Shown here piece after piece: positions 43,256-54,050 of a stretch of 64,000 bases of DNA. A model generated the notes under the pieces. The model had not been told where the DNA came from. It saw only the letters and a list, made by a program, of their open reading frames with translations, and did not search any database. The stretch is from Colwellia maritima (GTDB lineage Bacteria > Pseudomonadota > Gammaproteobacteria > Enterobacterales > Alteromonadaceae): NCBI RefSeq assembly GCF_022669015.1, contig NZ_JAKKSL010000008.1, positions 1-64,000 of the forward strand, written 5' to 3'. The first letter of the stretch is position 1. Every line of letters starts with the position of its first letter. The position numbers and the translations under genes are program-made.

Positions 43256-46200
43256 TCAATCGACACTACCAAGTGTCTCAATACCATTTAGTAAACCGAT
43301 TAAATCAATTTCCTTACGGTCTTTATTAAAGGCATATTCTCCATTCAAGTTTATATGCTGCCAAGCGACAGGTGATAACCTTGAAATAATATCAACCACA
43401 TCTTGTCTGCCGTTCTTTTCTTGAATTTGTAAAAATGCCGATAATAATGCGGAATTATAATAAATAATACAGTTTGAAATAAGCCGAGCACAGTCGTTCC
43501 ATTGCGATACTTGGTAATCATTGCCCCCACGAAACTTATTACCATTAACGGAAGTAATCGCCCGTTTTAATTGATGGTATGCTTCACCTCTGTTCAAGGC
43601 TTGTTGAACATAATGGCGCAGCGTGGAGTTATCAACGTACTCCAAAACATAAATTGATTTTATTAATCGGTCATATTCCTGAAGAGCAGACAAGATGCGA
43701 CTCTTACCGTTACTCAACTTTCCAATAATAGTACTTTGCGTGGTAGTCTTTCGGCTTAATGAGCACACTATACGTTGAATTTCGTCCCACTCTTCAGCGA
43801 TTAATTTATGATTTATTTCTTTTATCAATTGAATGCGACCTCCATCTTCTTCAGACACTTCAAATAAATTAAAAAATATTTTTTTCATTTTTGCGTATCG
43901 AGGGGCGAAGGTATAACCAAAAAAGTCCAAAATAGCGAAGTTTACATTGTTGGTACCATGCGTATCGGTCGATAAGGTATTGGGCTGTATATCTGATGAA
44001 TTGTTATATAGTAAGTCAAAAGCAAAGTGACCTTCATATTCATTAGCACCAATGACTTGTGTACTAACAGGCACATGGTTTGAAACCAATGTGAGCGCAG
44101 AGACCCCTTTGCCTTTTGAAAAATACTTAGATGAATAACGCGCCTTAAACGTATTAATGCGGCACTCAAATTTTTGACCATCAATACTTGAAAATAATTG
44201 GTTATCATCAACATGGTAATAGGCAAATATTGGCAACGTTGCTATGGCATTGGAAACCTTATCATTCGACTGAGTTAACGTTTCATATCGAATATAGCTA
44301 TCATCTACACTACGTAATTTCCCCATTGAACGGTCGGAAATATTAGCCATTTTATATAAACCGTAATTAGTACCATTAGCTAAGATACAAGCGATCAGAT
44401 CTTCTTTATTAGCCGGTGTTTTTTCTTTGTTAACTGAAATGTGAGTAAATGATTTTAGAAAATTAGTTTTTTGATCAACAAATAGCATCAGCTCAACAAT
44501 ACCCATGTGTTGAATTTGACTATAAAGTGGGTTGTCTATTGTTTCTTGCCATCGTTTATTAGGAATAGACCACTTAAGTTCGGCCTTGCCAGGAATAAAT
44601 TCAACATACTTATTGTCGCCATTAAAAATGTGTTCACTTACTTCCATCAGCTTAGCTTCTAGCTGTTGACTCTTATCCGTTAATGTTTGGTTAATGGAAG
44701 TACTCAACTTATCAAGTCCTGTATTTTCAATTATCTCAGCCTTTTTTTCCCATTCTTTAGGTTGGATCAAGTCAGAAGTTAAGCTTCTATTATTAACACT
44801 CTCTTTAACGGTCAGATTGTTGCTATGAAATAGCTGTTCTGCTTTTCGGTAAAGAAAGTACTCAAACCGATTAGCAATTAATTTGGTATTATCGCCTTCG
44901 AAATATTCTCGGTCACTTTTAGGTACAACATCGATGTTAATTGTTTTTATCGTTTTGAACGCCCCTAATTCTTCGTGAGCTGTGGTGTATTGTTCGCGCA
45001 ATTCATCTTTTAGGTGAATGAACTCGATATCAATAGACAAGAAGAGTGAGCGGATAAGTTTTTTAATTTTACTCGATTGTTTATCGATAAATTGCCATTC
45101 ATATTGACGACCATCAAAGTCATTATTATCTAAATGATCGCTTAATAACTTAATGCTCTCTGCGGGGATAAGTTCAAAGGCTTTCTTGCGCACATCGCCA
45201 AAACTCAAGTTATCGTCCATGTCTTTATCGATAAAATACTTAAGTAAGCTACCGGCGGATTTTAATTTGGTTCTAACAATCGTGACATCTTCTACAACGC
45301 GCTGTTTAGCATAGCTTTTGGCAGACTCCGTTAATTTTCTAATTAAATAGACAAAGGCAGAAACTAAATTGTCATTGGTTTCGCGATACCTAAAAAACAA
45401 ATAACAGACAAGGTATAAGAGGGTTTGACTGTCCGCATGACGACGGAGCCTAATAACAGACTTATATTTTACCATAGAGGCATTGTATTCTAAGTTCTTT
45501 GGGGATAGTTCAAGTTCAGCAATAAGTACTTTTATTTCAGGGTAAAGAGAACGTATAATTTTATGTGTCTTCAGCTCCTGTGTTATTTGACTAGTTGAAA
45601 AATCTTTTGCCATCTTTTTTAATTTGGCTAAGTCTGTAAAAGTATTATTTGATTCCAGTAGTTTAAGCAATGTTGCTTTTGTAGAATGAGTTAAATTTTC
45701 ATTGAGCACAACCTCGATACGGTTTCGTTCATTTGATAATACTGTTGAAATAGTATCTTGCAACGTTGTATAACTTGACTAACGCTATTCTATTTTGACC
45801 AAAGTAGGCAATACATTCATCAAAAACGTACCTAGGCTCAAGATTAATTTTTACTACATCATTAAGCCTTTTAAGTAACGGCTCTTTATCTAATTTACTT
45901 TGATATGCTGTAAAACCTGTATATTTCAGTAGTTTATTAATTAATTTTGTTTTAGTGGTTGGTGATAAATCATCCATAGATATATCTTGATCAGTGAAAT
46001 ACCTTCCTTTGACGTAGTCTAAGTCGGAACTTACTTGGGAAAACGAAAAACTGAAGATAATAGGACGTGATCTGAAGTAACCTAAAAGGAGAATGAAATA
46101 TATTCGAGTTTCTAGCCGTCTTAACTCATTAACAAGTTTTTGAGTTTCATTATCTAATGAAAAGTAATCTTCTCTGTCTATTCTATTAAAATTTGGAAGA

Positions 46201-46298
46201 GCGTAAAGTTCATTTATTTCGGATTCATTGAGTATTTTGATCCGTTTAGTGGTTGAGTTAGTTATGATGAGTACCTTCGAGTTATTTTTTATTATCAT
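43256..46298 (-). pseudogene. tnpA: Tn3-family transposase of the 8.5 kb transposon, one frameshift
   Basis: About 1014 residues over two frames: N-terminal 189 (46298-45729, with RLETRIYFILLLGYFRSRP and NLEPRYVFDECIAYFGQNR) and the remaining 835 (45763-43256). Catalytic residues: SSIDGQKFECR, STDTHGTNNVNF and LNRGEAYHQLKRAI. The break lies near 45755, where GTT GCA AGA should read close to GTT-TTG-CAA by comparison with element A; this is a different place from the split of A and B. The protein is homologous to that of A and B but clearly diverged. Confidence 0.88.
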
Positions 46299-46322
46299 AA
46301 CTTATGAATGATAATAAAATAC

Positions 46323-46359
46323 CCTAAGGTTAATTTCGAGGGGATGTTAGCAAAACCCC
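46323..46359 (-). repeat. right terminal inverted repeat of the 8.5 kb transposon
   Basis: Begins CCTAAGGTTAATTTCGAG, ends AAAACCCC; exact inverse of 37839-37875. Confidence 0.9.
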
Positions 46360-47286
46360 TATGTGGCACTGGCAGAGCAGGATAACTTGAATATTCGACT
46401 ACGTGCTGCAATGTCACCCATCAATTGGCAGCCGGGTGCCTTTGGCGATGAAATATACGAGTTCGTTGAGCAACGCCTGCAATACCAACATGAGCGGATT
46501 GATGTCGACTCAGTGAAGATGTATATCGACGGAGTGATTGAATATGGCTCGGCCGCCGTGTTAGAACCTTACCTGCTCGACGACCTCAACGAAAATGCTG
46601 AGCCGTTCCACACCCAAGAGCAACTGAATAAATATGTTACCTGGCTCGACAGTCAGGGTATCCAAGTGCACACCCACGCCATTGGCGATAGAGGTATTCG
46701 AATGGTGCTAAACGCCTATGAGGCTGCCAGAGAGAAAAATGCCGATACAGACTTGCGTCACCAGATATGTCATCTGCAAATGATTGATCCGGACGACACA
46801 TCTCGTTTTGGCGAGTTGAATGTTATGGCTAACTTTCAGCCTTACTGGGCACAAGATGATGAAGCCAAAAAGTTTTATCGCAAAGCATTAGGGGAAGAAA
46901 GGGTTGAGCAGACACATTTTGTTCTAGGCAGTGTACATCGCTCGGGTGGAAAGATAGTAGCAGGCAGTGATTGGTTTGTTACCAGCCTTAACCCACTAGA
47001 CGGAATTTCTGTCGGTGTACGCCGAGTAGACTCGATGTTAGCTGACGGTGAAGCTCCAGTATTTAATGCCAGTGAATGCGTCGTTCTCGACACTATGATT
47101 GCTGCCTATACCATTAATGGCGCCTATGCGAATCACCGCGAAAGTGACCTGGGTAGTATTGAGGTAGGTAAAATAGCAGACTTGATAGTACTAGATAAAA
47201 ACTTGTTTACTATTCCATCAGCCGATATTGCTAAGGCCAAGGTACAACTAACCTTGTTAGAAGGCGAAGAAGTGTTCCGTCGCTAG
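46360..47286 (+). pseudogene. amidohydrolase (YtcJ-like), third paralogue, 5'-truncated by the transposon
   Basis: About 307 residues corresponding to the C-terminal half of the family. Visible metal and active-site blocks: VKMYIDGVIEYGSA (the carbamylated-lysine region), VHTHAIGDRG, HQICHLQMI and AGSDWFVTSLNP; then DLGSIEVGKIADLIVLDKN. The N-terminal HxH half is missing because the transposon ends at 46359. The sequence is only distantly similar to the two copies at 12 and 57 kb, so it is a separate paralogue. Without the first metal ligands it should be inactive. Confidence 0.87.
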
Positions 47287-47385
47287 TCTCTGCCAAGTAT
47301 GAAATGAAGAAAATTATTTCTCCTTAAATTGCAAGGATGCAAAACTGAGATAGCAATACCAAAGCCTTAAATAATAAGTAGAATC

Positions 47386-48345
47386 ATGAGTAAAACAACA
47401 AAACGTACCCCCGCAACCATCATTGGAGGCTTCCTTGGAGCCGGAAAAACCACCCTGCTTAACCGAATTTTGCAATCTGACTTCGATTTAAAAGCGGCAG
47501 TATTGGTGAACGATTTTGGCAGCATAAATATCGACAGTTCGTTGATAAAAAGCAATGATGGCAAAGTAATGAATTTGGCCAATGGTTGCATTTGCTGCAG
47601 TATTTCAGGCGACCTAGTTGGCCAGATAGAATCTCTGCCGGATATGCCAGAGCCACCAGAATATTTGTTAATCGAAGCCAGTGGAGTGTCAGATCCCGGT
47701 CGCATTGCACGGGTGCTCAACTATAAAATTTTCCGTGAACGAATTCAGGTAGATGCCGTGCTTACTCTGGTAGATGCCGAGCAGTTTGAGGTGGCTAGCA
47801 GCGAATTTCCTGAACTCGCTCGGGTGCAGCTTAAAACAGCAGATATTGTGGTTATCAATAAAACGGATCTGTGCAGTGAACAGCAATTGTCAACCTTTAA
47901 ATCTAAATGGCTGCTAGATGGTAGCACCGTATTTGAAACCTGTTTTGCCGATGTGCCTATGCAATTAATACTCGGCACCGATGCCAATCAAGGCGCGATT
48001 ACAGATACCTGCTCTGACGCCACCTGCCAACATAAACACCATCACCAGAGCCACGATGACTTGTTTGAAAGCATCAGCCGGCAGTGCGTTAAACCGATAA
48101 ATATCGATAAACTAAAAATCGCTATTAAAAAACTGCCTGCGGAAATTTATCGTGCCAAGGGAATTTTTATCATTGAAGGTGAAACCGCACAAACTGCCAT
48201 TCTACAAAAAGTTGGTTCAAGAACTGAGTGGTCTTTTGGTGATAGGCAGTTGAAAGAAAATTCAGCATCAAAATTAGTTATGATTTCCAAAAAAGGTAAG
48301 CTTCAGTTAGCTGAAACGCTAGTAGAATTTGAGCGCCAACTGTAG
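47386..48345 (+). CDS. G3E-family GTPase metallochaperone (CobW/ZNG1-like)
   Basis: Intact 319 residues. P-loop GGFLGAGKTT (14-23), the metal-binding CxCC motif NGCICC (C68, C70, C71), the Walker B/switch region EASGVSDPGR, guanine motif NKTD (about 159-162), a histidine-rich insert QHKHHHQSH (about 216-224), and a C-terminal CobW domain. Such proteins deliver zinc or other metals to client enzymes under GTP control. It is 99 bases downstream of an amidohydrolase gene on the same strand, so a role in loading that metalloenzyme is a reasonable inference. No zinc-uptake (Zur) site is obvious. Confidence 0.9.
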   Translation: MSKTTKRTPATIIGGFLGAGKTTLLNRILQSDFDLKAAVLVNDFGSINIDSSLIKSNDGKVMNLANGCICCSISGDLVGQIESLPDMPEPPEYLLIEASGVSDPGRIARVLNYKIFRERIQVDAVLTLVDAEQFEVASSEFPELARVQLKTADIVVINKTDLCSEQQLSTFKSKWLLDGSTVFETCFADVPMQLILGTDANQGAITDTCSDATCQHKHHHQSHDDLFESISRQCVKPINIDKLKIAIKKLPAEIYRAKGIFIIEGETAQTAILQKVGSRTEWSFGDRQLKENSASKLVMISKKGKLQLAETLVEFERQL

Positions 48346-48387
48346 GTTTGCTAACTTAATGTTTTGCAGATAGAAAAAATAAGCTAC

Positions 48388-48438
48388 GGCCAACTTGTAT
48401 TATGCAACAATTAGGTCATTGCGTAATACTAGTTGGCC
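48388..48438. terminator. hairpin between convergent cobW-like and MFS genes
   Basis: 19-bp stem with two mismatches, GGCCAACTTGTATTATGCA against TGCGTAATACTAGTTGGCC, 13-base loop; the left side has an A/T run (TTATTTTTTC read on the minus strand). A bidirectional terminator is likely. Confidence 0.65.
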
Positions 48439-48464
48439 TAGATACAACAACATGGCAAAGAGAG

Positions 48465-49698
48465 TTAATATATTGTCTCAATCATTGCAGGTTCGTTGCC
48501 ATCGCTAGTTTGTGTAGTGTTTAAATTTCTCAACACAGCATAAACAATACTGTAGGCGACAATTGATAAAATAATCAAACCCGCAAGCATCCACATAATT
48601 ACCTGATAATCACCCTTTTCACCGAGTAAATAGCCCGCCACCGCAGGACTAACCGCCATTGCTAGCCCTTGAGCTCCAGGAATCATCGCGCCAAATCGCC
48701 CCGAGGGGTCTATGTTAGCCATTGTCCCTAACTGGTAAATGTCGATAAAGTTCCAGAAAAGAAATAGACCAATCATGCCAAGAAAATAGGTGGTACCAGT
48801 AATACCAAAAACATTAGCAATTAAGATCAATTCAAGTGCAATCAACGCTGCTAGAAAAGGCCTAAATTGACCAAATTTTCTTGCGAAAACGAGTGCTAAC
48901 CAAAGAACCAACTAGGCTAAGCAGTGTTAATCCCGCCATCACATCATCAACGAGATCCGCTTCAAAACCCAAATCAATACCAATCAAATATACGTAGGTC
49001 CAATAGCTGCCAAGCATAGAATAAAAACCAAAAATACCGACAAGGCACAACAAGGGTAAGAAAATTGGCAAACCGTGTAACGCTTCATCTGTGTTTGTTA
49101 CTTTTTGACCGGTGACTTCTTCCGCCGTGTGTGGGATCCAAAACAAAGTTAAAAGACCACAGGCAAATATAAGGACATAAGCGCTATAAATACCGTCAAT
49201 GCCCCATTCTCCGGTTAGATAGGGAAAAGTATAAAGAATAATTGAGTTGGTGACGACTTGTGCGATGATAAAATAGGTAAAGTTTTTAGCGGTATCATGA
49301 GTTCCCGCCATCACAGCAACCGCTACAGAGTATCCTAAACCGGAGCCAATACCAGATAAAAGGCGCAGTGGTAAAAGCGTATTAAAATTATGAAAAAACA
49401 GCGATAAAACACCACAGATTATCGCCACACAAATACCCAAACCCGCTAACAAACGTCGATCCACTCGGCTAATAAAAACCGATGCAATGACTGAGGCGAT
49501 AAACATGCCGCCATATTCTGCTGAGGCCATATAACCAATGAGATCATCACCGTAACCAAGATCAGAATGCATGGCTTCTGCCGCAATTGGCATGCCCATA
49601 AACAAAGCAAAACCTAAGACTCCCATGGCAATACAAGCAAATACTAATTTGGGATCATCTTTATCGATAATAGACTGCCGGCTTTCGGACATAAACAT
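48465..49698 (-). pseudogene. MFS transporter, frameshifted
   Basis: About 411 residues, 12 hydrophobic segments. The start KLVFACIAMGVLGFALFMGMP is the first helix; RVDRRLLAGLG is the loop 2-3 motif of the superfamily; GIGSGLGYSVAVAVMAG is helix 5. The frame breaks near 48890 (STRFRKKIWSI against SALVFARKFGQFRP). It lies downstream of the LuxR gene on the same strand and converges on the G3E GTPase gene. Substrate unknown; likely a small organic molecule used by the local catabolic genes. Confidence 0.83.
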
Positions 49699-49816
49699 CT
49701 CTTATTTAAGTATAGAACTTACATACTAACTATTTTTACTTGCGACAGGTATATATGAAATTATAGAGAACAACTCGCAGAAAAATGTGTGGGCGAACTT
49801 TTAAAGGTATAAATTT

Positions 49817-50658
49817 TTAATGGCTCAGGTAGTTTTTCAGTACATCTTGATTGCCTGATACTTCTACCGAGGTCATAGCATCAATGAATAGGGAAAACAA
49901 TTCGCTATTGGAAGAGATATCCAGTTTTTCATAAATGTTCGACCTGTGTACATTAACTGTACCCGCTGAAATACCGAGCACTTCAGCTGTAGATTTAGCA
50001 GAATGGCCCTGCAACATACTTCGAACAATTTCCTGCTCTCGCCCCGTTAACACACTACTGCCAAAATTATTTAATATGCTTTGTACTTGAGTGTGAAGCC
50101 GACGCATTTCCAGTTCTTGCTCTTTTATACTGGTTTCAATATCTTGCCAATGTTTAGCGATAAGCGGCCTAAGAAACGGGTACAAGTCCTTTAAAAACTC
50201 AGTAAAAAGATTATTACCTCCTTTATCGCTGCTCGGAAGCGCAAAAGAAAAATGTAAACTGGTATCGGCCGATACGGGAAAAACATAGCCAACTTCTTCT
50301 AACTCCCCCAGTTGCCCATATAATTTATATAAGCCTGAATACTTTCCTCAAAAACATTTGGGGCAATATCCCCCCAGGTAGCAAAACTTGCAAAATTATT
50401 TTTAACGTAACTGTCATAGAAAGGATCGAGTAAATACAAGCCATTACAATAATGCTCTAAGTTTTTATCAGCTCCGGAGACTGTAGTAAAAACAGGGATA
50501 GGAATCGCATTTTTTTGAAAGGTCAAAATTGAAAATTCAGAAATATCACCTAAAGACTCAAAAAAATCTTTAATTTTTTCAGGAAAAAACTCAGTGCCGC
50601 TTACTTCAACTAAATCACCAAGGCGTGAAAGTAACTGTGCTAACGATAAATTTTGCAT
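49817..50658 (-). pseudogene. LuxR-family regulator 1, frameshifted
   Basis: About 280 residues. The C-terminal HTH is clear: LTGREQEIVRSMLQGHSAKSTAEVLGISAGTVNVHRSNIYEKLD. The N-terminal part (LYLLDPFYDSY) is like that of the second LuxR gene at 54051, so the two are paralogues. The frame breaks near 50300 (YMGNWGS); the missing middle (GELEEVGYVFPVSADTSL) is readable in between. Divergent from the aminotransferase gene, so probably its regulator. Confidence 0.82.
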
Positions 50659-50717
50659 TGGTAGAGGCTCAATAATTTCAGTAAATTTATTTTCCCAGTA
50701 TTAAGAATATTTTTATC

Positions 50718-50733
50718 TACCTTAATAGAGGTA
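50718..50733. promoter_or_regulatory. candidate regulator-binding palindrome upstream of aminotransferase
   Basis: TACCTTAATAGAGGTA: arms TACCT and AGGTA around 6 bases, in the 179-base divergent region. Size and place fit a dimeric operator, possibly for the LuxR protein, but there is no direct proof. Confidence 0.35.
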
Positions 50734-50837
50734 TGGTAGCAGATCGCTAGCTCTTTTACTCTGTCCTCACTAACAACGGCAAACGAAGTAGCAATAGATA
50801 AACACTTACTTTGTTTTCACTCCAGAGGATAAAAGAC

Positions 50838-52237
50838 ATGAACGAATTTGATCAATACGATACTAAAGCTATTATTGAAAAAGATAAGGCGCATCACCTT
50901 CACCCTTGGCAAGTATTTGACGTATTCCGTGATGAAGGAGCACTACCTATTGTTAAAGGAGATAACTGTTATATATATGATGCTGATGGTCGTAAATATT
51001 TTGATGCCGTAGGTGGCCTATGGTGTAACAACATCGGACTTGGCAGAAAAGAAATGGCTGATGCCATTGCAGCACAAGCCTATCAGATGTCATACGCCGC
51101 CCCATTTGTAGATTTAACCAATATCCCCGCAACAGAGTTAGCGGCTAAACTGGCGGAATTAGCACCCGACAATTTAAATCATGTATTCTTTACTTGTGGC
51201 GGTTCAACCGCCGTCGATACCGCTTTTCGTATGATTCATTATTATCAAAACTGTCGAGGTAAACACAGTAAAAAGCACATTATTTCGCGAAAAATTCTTA
51301 CCACGGTACTACCTATGCGGCGATGTCTATTGGTGGTAAACCAGGTGACCACCCGCCAGAGTTTGATTTTATTAGTGATATTATTCACCATATTTCTTAC
51401 CCCAACTATTATCGTTGCGAAGTTGAGGGCATGACTGAACAAGCCTTTGTTGATTCTCTAGTTAAAGAGTTTGAAGATAAAATTGAAATGCTAGGTGGTG
51501 CAGATAACGTCGCTGCTTTTTTTGCCGAACCCATTATGGGCGCAGGCGGAGTGATTGTAGCGCCTGATGGCTACTTACAACGCATGTATGATGTCTGTAA
51601 GAAAAACGATATTTTGTTTGTTGCTGATGAAGTCGTCACCGCTTTTGGTCGTTTAGGCCATTGGTTTGCCTCTGAAGATGAATTTGGCATCAAGCCAGAT
51701 ATGATCACGTCAGCAAAAGGCCTAACTTCAGGCTATCAGCCACTAGGTGCATTGCTATTTTCTGACGAAATCTGGGATGTGTTGAACGAAAAAGATTCAG
51801 GCCGTTATTTTGCCCACGGTTTCACCTATTCTGGTCACCCGGTTGCATGTGCTGCGGCATTAAAAAATATTGAAATAATGGAAAAAGAGCAGCTGTTAGA
51901 GAATGTAAATGAAGTAGGTCCATACTTTGAGCAGCAGTTAAAAACTCTGGAACAGTTGCCGATTGTTGGTCAGGTTCGCGGACGTAAGTTTATGGTCTGT
52001 GTGGAATATGTTGCAAACAAAACGACTAAAGCACTCTTTCCTGATGAGATAGATATTGGTAAGCGAATTTCCAATAATGCCGATAAATTAGGTTTAATCA
52101 CACGAGCCATTGTTCATTTAAATGTAATGTCTCCACCACTGACCATGACCAAAGACAACGTAGACTTTATCGTTAATACCCTACGTCAGAGCATTGAAAT
52201 CACTATGCAAGAATTACGTGATGAAGGCCTCTATTAA
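50838..52237 (+). pseudogene. class III (omega) aminotransferase, one frameshift
   Basis: PLP enzyme that moves an amino group from an amine or omega-amino acid to a keto acid. Blocks: HPWQVFDVFRDEG, YFDAVGGLWCNNIG, FFTCGGSTAVDTAFRM (cofactor phosphate), the acidic DEVVTAFGRLG, and the Schiff-base lysine in ITSAKGLTSGYQPLG. Start at ATG 50838 after AGAGGAT. The frame breaks near 51292 (HIISRK then NSYHGTTYAAMSIGG). About 466 residues. It is followed by an aldehyde dehydrogenase gene, the usual partner for the aldehyde it makes. The amine is not identified. Confidence 0.88.
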
Positions 52238-52280
52238 GTATCAGTTTTTTAAGAACTAATACCATTGTGCATTGATGCGC

Positions 52281-52310
52281 GATGGTGATGGTGATGGTGA
52301 TGGTGATGGT
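52281..52310 (+). repeat. hexanucleotide tandem repeat (GATGGT)x5
   Basis: Five perfect GATGGT units between the aminotransferase stop and the aldehyde dehydrogenase start. It is in the intergenic region, 86 bases before the ATG, so length changes could alter promoter or leader spacing. Confidence 0.9.
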
Positions 52311-52395
52311 TTCAAGGTATTACTTTCATAAAATTAAGCTCACAAACTTAATGTCACCAAACTAATTCTACAAAAATAATCAAAAGGTAAATAAA

Positions 52396-53901
52396 ATGGA
52401 TACGGTAGTCACGAATTTTATCGATCAATTCGGCGTAACAGATAAGACGCGTAAATTTCTCAGTCAAACACAACAGATGTACATTGGCGGAAATTTTTGC
52501 CAAGCAGAAAACAACGAGATGTTCGATATTGTTGAACCTTGTACAGAAGGACTATTAGCACAAGTACCTTCGGCAACTGAAAACGATGTAAATAAAGCGG
52601 TAGTAGAGGCAAAACAGGCGTTCACAAACAGTGAATGGTCTAAAATGAAACCCAATGCTAGAGAAAAATTACTGCATCGATTAGCTGAACTGGTTGAGGA
52701 AAATAGTCAAACTTTAGCAGAAATTGAATCGCCGGATGCGGGCAAGGCTATTTCAGGCTGTAAGGCAGTAGATATTGCCGGTTCAGTCGATCTACTACAT
52801 TACATGGCAGGATGGGCAACTAAAATTGAAGGTGCAACACGCGATGTATCGGCTGAAGGTGAGCATTTTGCTTACTCCTTAAAGCAACCGATAGGCGTAG
52901 TTGCTGCTATAGTGCCGTGGAACTGGCCGTTTAGTATGTCTATTTGGAAGTTAGCTGCACCACTTGCTGTTGGCTGTACGGTTGTTTTGAAACCCTCTGA
53001 ATTAACGCCGCTCAGTATGCTTTATTTTGCCCAACTGTGTGAACAAGCAGGTCTACCTAAAGGCGTGGTAAACATTGTTACTGGCAGTGGTAGCAACATA
53101 GGTAGCCATTTAGTTTCCCACCCTGATATCGACAAAGTATCCTTTACTGGCTCAACCAATGTCGGTAAAACGGTGGGGAAAACGGCCATGGGCAATGTTA
53201 CCCCGGTAACACTTGAACTGGGCGGAAAATCACCTATGGTAGTATTTGATGACGCCGATATTGAAAAGGTTGTTGCTGCCACCCAACAAAGTGTATTTTT
53301 TAATACCGGACAGGTATGTAGTCTTGGTTCTCGTATGTATGTGCAAAAAGGCCTATACGAACAAGTTGTCTCTGCCGTTGCAAAAGGTGCTAGTAACCTA
53401 AAAATAGCAATGACTTTAGATCCTGAATGTGACATGGGACCTGCGATTTCTGCCCACCATCGCCAATCTGTTTGTGATTATATTGAAATGGGGAAAAAAC
53501 AAGGTGCCAGAGTTGTCTGTGGCGGAGGAGCAATAGAAGGAACTGGTTATTATATTAAACCGACTGTTTTTGCCAACTGCACTAATAATATGAAAATTGT
53601 GCAAGAAGAAATATTTGGACCTGTTTTAGCTATCATTCCTTTCGACGTAGAAGAACAAGCAGTAGCTTTAGCAAATGATAATATTTATGGATTAGCGGCC
53701 GGCGTTTTTACCAATGATATTTCACGGTCACAACGTATGATAAGGCAACTAGATGCCGGCACTGTTTGGATCAATACTCATGACTTGGTAGACAGCTGCA
53801 CGCCATTTGGTGGTTTTAAACAGTCAGGTTTTGGTAAAGATATGGGGCCAGAGCAACTTGCTTACTTCCTCAAAACTAAAGCTGTATGGATAAATAGTTA
53901 A
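52396..53901 (+). CDS. NAD-dependent aldehyde dehydrogenase
   Basis: Intact 501 residues. Cofactor and active-site blocks: IVPWNWPFSM (N176), KPSELTP, FTGSTNVGK, general base E274 in LELGGKSP, nucleophile C308 in FNTGQVCSLGSR, and the C-terminal PFGGFKQSGFGKDMG. Betaine-, phenylacetaldehyde- and aminoaldehyde-type dehydrogenases all share this pattern. It lies 158 bases after the aminotransferase on the same strand and would oxidise the aldehyde produced there. Different in sequence from the dehydrogenase at 1-1484. Confidence 0.92.
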   Translation: MDTVVTNFIDQFGVTDKTRKFLSQTQQMYIGGNFCQAENNEMFDIVEPCTEGLLAQVPSATENDVNKAVVEAKQAFTNSEWSKMKPNAREKLLHRLAELVEENSQTLAEIESPDAGKAISGCKAVDIAGSVDLLHYMAGWATKIEGATRDVSAEGEHFAYSLKQPIGVVAAIVPWNWPFSMSIWKLAAPLAVGCTVVLKPSELTPLSMLYFAQLCEQAGLPKGVVNIVTGSGSNIGSHLVSHPDIDKVSFTGSTNVGKTVGKTAMGNVTPVTLELGGKSPMVVFDDADIEKVVAATQQSVFFNTGQVCSLGSRMYVQKGLYEQVVSAVAKGASNLKIAMTLDPECDMGPAISAHHRQSVCDYIEMGKKQGARVVCGGGAIEGTGYYIKPTVFANCTNNMKIVQEEIFGPVLAIIPFDVEEQAVALANDNIYGLAAGVFTNDISRSQRMIRQLDAGTVWINTHDLVDSCTPFGGFKQSGFGKDMGPEQLAYFLKTKAVWINS

Positions 53902-53990
53902 ACTTTACTTACTTGCCAGTCATTTAAGCAATTGAATATTAGCTTTCAAGCTAAAACGAACACCTGTTTTCTCATTAATTCAATTGCTAG

Positions 53991-54018
53991 GGTTCTTTAT
54001 CAATGAAGAACCTTATTT
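53991..54018 (+). terminator. intrinsic terminator after aldehyde dehydrogenase
   Basis: GGTTCTT / AAGAACC stem, 8-base loop, then TTATTTT. Confidence 0.7.
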
Positions 54019-54050
54019 TCACCTAATTGAGTTGAATTCAATGGAACAAT

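Larger units (their letters stand above)
37839..46359 (+). mobile_element. complete Tn3-family transposon with passenger genes (8.5 kb)
   Basis: Bounded by perfect 37-bp inverted repeats starting GGGGTTTTGCTAACATCCCC. It holds, in order, a serine resolvase (minus), a res-like site, a patatin-like lipase (plus), a PEP-CTERM protein (minus), a nested IS1595-family IS (plus), a small unknown ORF and the transposase (minus). The repeats differ from those of elements A and B, so it is a different member. Flanks CTATA and TATGT do not match; on its right it truncates an amidohydrolase gene. Confidence 0.9.
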
